A stretch of 64,000 bases of DNA from the NCBI RefSeq assembly GCF_048544455.1, contig NC_133536.1, positions 168,281,325-168,345,324 on the forward strand, in the 5' to 3' direction. The notes under the pieces were generated by a model that ran no database searches, was not told the DNA's origin, and saw only the letters and a list, made by a program, of their open reading frames with translations. The stretch comes from Silene latifolia. Taxonomy: Eukaryota; Streptophyta; Magnoliopsida; Caryophyllales; Caryophyllaceae. Numbering within the stretch: position 1 is the first letter of the stretch; the number at the start of each line of letters is the position of its first letter. The translations under genes were made by a program, and so were the position numbers. This document shows positions 58,905-64,000 of this stretch, piece by piece.

Positions 58905-60875
58905 TTTATCACCTTCTCCGAGGTTGGGTTTTCCACCTCCACCGCTCCATGTGAAAAGACCTTCTTGACTTTGTAAGGCCCATACCATCTTGACCTTAGC
59001 TTGCCGGGAAAGTTCTTGAGACGACTTTGAAAAATTAATACATCTTGTCCCTCTTCAAAAACCCTTCTTGTCACCATTTTGTCATGCCAAGACCGAGCTT
59101 TCTCCTTGTAAATGCTATCATTGTCATAGGCATTTTGTCGAAGCTCTTCCAATTCTTGAATTTGAAGCTTTCGGTGCAATCCCACCTCATCGACATTTTG
59201 ATTGAAAGCTTTTATCGCCTAATAGGCTTTGTGTTCAACTTCTACGGGGAGGTGGCATCCCTTCCCATAAATTAGCCTATATGGGGACATGTCGATTGGG
59301 GTCTTATAGGCCGTTCTATAAGCCCATAGAGCATCTTCAAGCCTTTTGCTCCAATCTTTTCGGTCGGGATTAACCGTTCTTTCCAAGATATGCGTAATCT
59401 CTCGGTTGGAGATTTCCGCTTGGTCATTTTTTTGGGGGTGATAGGCCGTAGAAACCTTGTGGAGGACACCATATTTTTGAACCAAAGTTTCTATCATCTT
59501 GTTGCAAAAAATGTGTTCCCCTATCACTAAAAATGGCCCTAGGAAATCCGAACCTTGAAAATATGTTGCGCTTGACAAATTCTTTCACCGTCTTTGCATC
59601 ATCACATTTAGTGGGGATGGCCTCCACCCACTTAGACACATAATCAACCGCCAAGAGGATATAGAGATATCCATAGGAATTAAGGAATGGTCCCATGAAG
59701 TCTATTCCCCACACATCGAAAACCTCCAAATAAAGCATTGGTTGTTTAGGCATTTCGTTTCGTCGTGAGATGTTGCCAAACCTTTGGCATCTATCACAAG
59801 TGTTGACGAAAAGGTGAGCATCCTTGAACAAATTGGGCCAATATAAACCGCACTCTAGAATTTTACGTGTCGTTCGTTGAGGCCCAAAGTGAACCCCACA
59901 AGCATATTAGTGGCAATGCTTGAGGATGGATGGTATCTCCATATCCGGCACACAATGCCGAATGACTTGGTCTTGGCACATCTTCCATAGGTACGGGTCA
60001 TCCCATATGTAGAATGTAGCATCGACCTTAATCTTATTTCCTTGACTTGATGATAAAGAGGGTGGAAATTTCTTACTCACCATGTAGTTTACCAAGTTGG
60101 CATACCACGGCTCCGTCATCCTCAAGCTATAAAGAGACTCGTGAGGCAAACTCCCATCAACTACCCCTATTTGTTGCATTTGTTGATTATTAAGTTGTAG
60201 TCGACTTAGGTGGTCGGCCACCACATTTGCCAATCCCGCTTTCTATCTAATCTCTATGTCAAACTCATTTAGGAGGAGAACCCACCTCATTAGTCTTGGT
60301 TTGGTATCCTTCTTGCTCACAAGTTGAGTGATGGACTTGTGATCGGTATAAACAATTACCTTGACTCCTAGCAAGTATGATCGAAACTTTTCTAGAGCAT
60401 ACACTACCGCCAAGAATTCCTTCTCGGTGGTAGTGTAATTTCTTTAGGCATCATTGAGGAGGGATGAGGCATATTGAATGACATATGAAGCTTTATCATC
60501 CTTTTGTCCCAATACGGCTCCAATGGCAAAATCGCTTGCATCGGTCATGATCTCAAAAGGCCGATCCCACTTAGGTGCTTGAATGATTGGGGCCGAAACA
60601 AGTCTCTCCTTCAATGGGTCAAATGCTTCCCTACAATGAGCATCAAACACAAACTCCACATCCTTGTGCAAAAGTTTGCACAAGGGGTTAGCGATTTTAG
60701 AGAAATCCTTAATAAATCTTCGATAAAAACCCGTGTGTCCCAAGAACGACCTCACGTCTCGAGTATTAGATGGATACGGCAAGGTTTTAATCACATCCAC
60801 CTTAGCCGCATCCACCTCAATCCCTCTTCGCGACACTATATGTCCTAACACGATCCCGCTTCTCACCATTGACAC
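58905..60875 (-). pseudogene. Element C pol: RT end, RNase H, integrase
   Basis: The frame 60875-60444 has [33 protein letters not shown] and RNase H TDASDFAIGAVLGQ with the catalytic Asp kept. Stops follow near 60444 and 60244. The frame 60233-59907 has ADHLSRLQ and the pre-integrase spacer. The integrase zinc region contains a TAA (59907-59909) before CDRCQRFGNISRR. The core has [15 protein letters not shown] (Gly to Arg beside the second Asp) and AEISNREI, split by a frameshift near 59490. The C terminus runs 59185-58905 to the D insertion. Confidence 0.88.
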
Positions 60876-61735
60876 TTTTCAGAATTTAAAATGAGGTGAG
60901 AGTCTATGCACCGTGATAGGACCATAGTGAGGTGGTCTAGACACGAGTCAAATGAGTCCCCATGGATGGTGAAGTCATCCATGAAGACTTCCAAAATACA
61001 CTCCACATAGTCCGAAAAGATGCTCATCATGCACCGTTGGAATGTGCCGGGGGCATTGCACAATCCAAAGGGCATGCGGCGGTAAGCATAAGTACCAAAT
61101 GGGCAAGTAAATATTGTTTTGGATTGATACTCCGAGTGAATGGGGATTTGAAAATACCCGGAGTACCCGTCCAAAAAGCAATAGAGTTCTTTTCCCCCTA
61201 ACCTCTCTAACATTTGATCTAGAAAGGGTAAGGGGAAATGATCATTGAAAGTCACGGCATTGAGGCGGCGATAATCAATGCAAACTCTCCACCCAGTTTG
61301 AATCCGAGTGGGAATTAAAGCTCCCTCTTTGCCTTCGATTACCGTCACTCCACCCTTTTTTGGTACACATTGAGTCGAGCTTACCCATTGAGAATATCTA
61401 ATGGGATAGATGATTCCCATTTGGAGTAGTTTGATGATATCTTCTTTCACGACTTCCATCATTGCCTTGTTCAATCTCCTTTGGGGTTGCCTAACCGGCT
61501 TTGCTTTTCCCTCCAACCGGATCTTGTGCATGCATACGCTTGGGCTTATCCCCTTAAGATCCGCAATGCTCCACCCAAAAGCTCCCTTGTAGCTTTGCAA
61601 CACATCCACCAATCTCTTCTCTTGGTCACCCTCAAGTTGGTTTGAGATTATGAGGGGTAGGGTGTTGTTTTCCCCAAGAAAAATGTACTTCAAGTGGTCG
61701 GGAAGTGGTTTTAGATTGGGTGTGGGTGGTTTCAT
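60863..61735 (-). pseudogene. Element C reverse transcriptase
   Basis: One open frame of 290 residues: LKPLPDHLKYIFLG, the RT fingers (VPKKGGVTVIEG, VCIDYRRLNAV), FPLPFLDQMLERLGG, AYRRMPFGLCNAP and FMDDFTIHG. It stops just past the palm at a TGA (60863-60865) and resumes in another frame (60875). The domain is complete in sequence and is the best-kept pol domain of C. Confidence 0.9.
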
Positions 61736-61821
61736 AATGGAGGGGAGTGGTCTTTCAAGGGAGGCTTCTAGGGGAAGGAATTTGGCTTGGTAGTCATAAG
61801 GAGAAGAGGAAAAACAAGATT

Positions 61822-62532
61822 TTATGGAGCTGGAAACTGTGCAGGCTGCGCTGGGTTGTGCAGGCTGCGCCCTATGGTTGCGCAGGCTGCGCTCTGGCTC
61901 GGCAATTTCTCCTCAATTTCTTTCATTTCTTCTTCCTCCTTAAATTCTTCTAATGGTTCTTCCTTCTCCAATGCTTCTATACTTTCCTGCACATCATGAG
62001 ACAACAAAAACCGCAAACCTTCCTTCTCGACATTGTTAGTAAGGGCCACTTCAAGTGGGTCCCTATGACTCAATTGGTAGACTCGATTTGCCAATGGTTC
62101 AATTACATCAAGAAAGTAGCAAAAGCTCAAATCATCGGTCGTTTTTATTGTCTCATACACATTATACTTCAAGATTTTCCCTTCAAATTCCATGGTCAAA
62201 TTTCCATCATACATGTCAAGCTTTGTTTTAGAGGTTCTCATGAAAGGCCTCCGTAGCAAAAGGGGTGTAGCCTTGGAGTCTGGTTCCATGTCTAAAACAT
62301 AAAAGTCGGCCGGAAACATGAACTTATCAACCTCTACTAGCACATCTTCTACAAGGCCTTTGGGTTGAATCATAGAACGGTCCGCTAATTGGATCACAAC
62401 ATTGGTCTTAGACAAGGGAGGCAATTCTAAGGTCTCATAAACGGAGTAAGGCATAACATTGATAGAAGACCCCGAGTCTAGCATAGCCCTAGCAAAAGCT
62501 TTGCCTCCAATTGAGCATGGTATAGTTAGCAT
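61822..62532 (-). pseudogene. Element C aspartic protease and acidic linker
   Basis: Protease: IPCSIGGKAFARAML, active site LDSGSSINVMPYSVYETL (canonical DSG, unlike DLG in A and B), VIQLADRSMIQPKG, YVLDME and LLLRRPFMRTSKTKLD. A Glu-rich linker follows. Its last ~20 codons are made of the C-family GTGCAGGCTGCGC words (61839-61894), and it stops at 61822. Confidence 0.85.
61839..61894. repeat. C-family GCAGGCTGCGC words in the protease-RT linker
   Basis: Three copies of [GT]GCAGGCTGCGC spaced ~18-22 bp, the same words as in the C LTR and the spacer before its 3' ORF. Confidence 0.85.
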
Positions 62533-63976
62533 GCCCGAATCATCACACTTTTTGGGAAGATTTCGTTTGAAAACTGTCGAGACATGCCTACTAACCGTGA
62601 CTCTTTCAATCCCTTTTCTTTCATTCCGTTTAGGGGTGCAAAGTTCTTTGAGAAACTTTGCATACCTAGGGACGGATTTAATGATAGTAAAAAGAGGGAT
62701 GTTGACCTCACATTTCCTAAAAGTTTCATAAAGATCGAAGTCTTTATCAAACTTCTTGGGGTTTGTGAGGGCACTAGGAAATGGTACCTCCGGTTCATAT
62801 TCTCTCTCGATATCCTCAATTTGGTCTTTGGTGTTGGTGCTTTCTTTCTTTCATTGTCCTTGCTCAAAGGATTCTTCTCTTCTTCCCCATGAGCCTTTGA
62901 GGATGTTCCTTTCTCTTTTTCAATCACAAGCTCTTCTTCAATTTGCACTTCAATGTTAATGACCCTCTCATGTGACTTTGTCTTCCTCTTCTTCATTGGA
63001 GGGGATTCTAGAGTTCTCCCCTTCTTCAATGTCATTGCACTATCATTTTCCTTTGGAGGAAATGTTGTAGATGGAATTGAATTGGAGTTCTTTTGATTGT
63101 TCTTGGCCATCTCTTGTGCAAGTTGGCCAAGTTGGATCTCAATATTCTTCAACCTTGCATTACTTGAGATTTTATCCGCATCCATCATATCAAACCTTTT
63201 GGTATTTTCGGCTTGCCCTTTCATGATCAACTTAAACATCTCTTTTGTAGATAACTCTTCATCTCCTTGAGAGGAAGAACCCCCTCCTTGTTGGAAGTTC
63301 TTGTTGTTACCTTTGAAATTCCCTTGATGTCCTTGGTTTCCAAATTGGAAGGATCCTCCTTTGGGTTGTTGATGATTGTTATTCCTTTGGTAATTGGAGT
63401 TTTGACCTTGTGAGTTGGAGTTCCTCAAGTGATTGAATTGGCCATTTTGAAAGCTTTTTGGGGTATCCCCTCCCCAAGAAAGGTTGGGGTTGTTCCTTGA
63501 CCCAATGTTGTAAGTGTTGCCACTTGGATCATACTTGTAGTACCCTCCTCCATTGGGGTTCCTAGAGTTGTATTGACCATGCATCATAGCACTCACATTC
63601 TCCTTGCTTAAGTCTTGCTCTTCCATGATGGGGCAAGTTTCCATTGGATGTGGACCTTGACAATAGTTTCATTCCAAGTTAGACCCTTGTGCTCCTCCTT
63701 GATTGTTTCCCACTAGTTGAGCTACCATTTTTGTAAGCTCATCCACGGTTTTCTCAAGCTTGTTGTTTGAAGAAGAAGAGGGTGTCTCAATGGAATTAAT
63801 AGTCTTGGATCCCCGTCTTCTTCCATAGTTCCTTGTGCTAGCGGCCAACCTTTCGATGATCTCATTTGCCTCCGCCACGGAATAGTTGTCAACCCCACCA
63901 CCCGTAGCGGAATTGACCATGATTTGATATTGTTGGGTGATGCCATCTCAAAAATTGACCAAAAGGTCATCACCAC
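62526..63976 (-). pseudogene. Element C Gag, C-terminal part (runs off window)
   Basis: The frame 63920-63669 has ANEIIERLAASTRNYGRRRG. A Cys-to-TGA change at about 63671 removes the first Cys of the knuckle, whose remainder is NYCQGPHPMETC. The frame 63644-62526 is Asn/Gln/Gly-rich with a Lys/Glu tail. A frameshift near 62700 precedes the protease. The gag N terminus and the 5' LTR are outside the window. Confidence 0.85.
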
Positions 63977-64000
63977 TAAGACCGTGATATGGGCATCGAG

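Larger units (their letters stand above)
11258..64000 (-). mobile_element. Athila-type Ty3 element C, split by insertions B and D (5' end outside window)
   Basis: Element C runs leftward and is present in pieces: 3' LTR 11258-11908 plus 32082-32982; 3' internal region 32983-36811; pol, protease and gag 58905-64000. The pieces are joined logically by the duplications ACTTT (around B) and TAACC (around D). At the D junction the pol reading frame is in register on both sides. The 5' LTR and primer-binding site lie beyond the window. The left edge is set by a TGGTAG start that mirrors the ...CTATCA LTR end. Confidence 0.85.

Overview
This window is nuclear DNA of a flowering plant, most likely a eudicot. 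It holds one intact five-exon plant gene, several plant-type MITEs, a LINE fragment, and a deep nest of Athila-type Ty3 and Ty1/copia LTR retrotransposons. I could not fix the plant family from sequence alone.

Region 1 (1-4.7 kb): a minus-strand gene for an MSL10-like mechanosensitive channel. Its five exons (complement 1871-2123, 2234-2436, 2533-2826, 2934-3054, 3133-4436) sum to 2175 nt, an open frame of 724 residues. Degenerate LTR-retrotransposon debris lies downstream of it.

Region 2 (4.7-11.3 kb): no host gene. Several small DNA transposons are identified by their target-site duplications (TSDs): two Stowaway-like elements, a Tourist-like element (TAA) holding a hAT-like element (8-bp TSD), and a Mutator-like element (9-bp TSD) holding a Stowaway. 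There is also a ~0.9 kb fold-back repeat and the 3' end of a LINE.

Region 3 (11.26 kb to the right edge): one large minus-strand Athila-type element, called C, has been split by later insertions. (i) A younger Athila-type element, B (11909-32076, TSD ACTTT), sits in the C 3' LTR. B is a tandem LTR-internal-LTR-internal-LTR structure and has no reverse transcriptase or integrase. (ii) A plus-strand Ty1/copia element, D (36812-58899, TSD TAACC), sits in the last codons of the C pol. (iii) A third Athila family, A (44043-57063, TSD GCGGA), sits in the RNase H region of D. The order of insertion is LINE, then C, then B and D, then A. The 5' part of C lies beyond base 64000.

Across the three Athila families the same layout recurs: gag-protease(-pol), then a separate 3' ORF of the Athila ORF-1 type. 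Each family carries its own GC-rich reiterated or palindromic word (A: CCTCGATCGAGTC dyads; B: GACGAGCGGATT/GACGCTCGGATT; C: GCGCAGGCTGCGC). These cluster just upstream of the LTR TATA box and again upstream of the 3' ORF. A hairpin with a GGA/GGAC loop precedes the polypurine tract in every family, and a second hairpin plus G-run follows the 3' ORF. This shared architecture is the most notable unexplained structure in the window.
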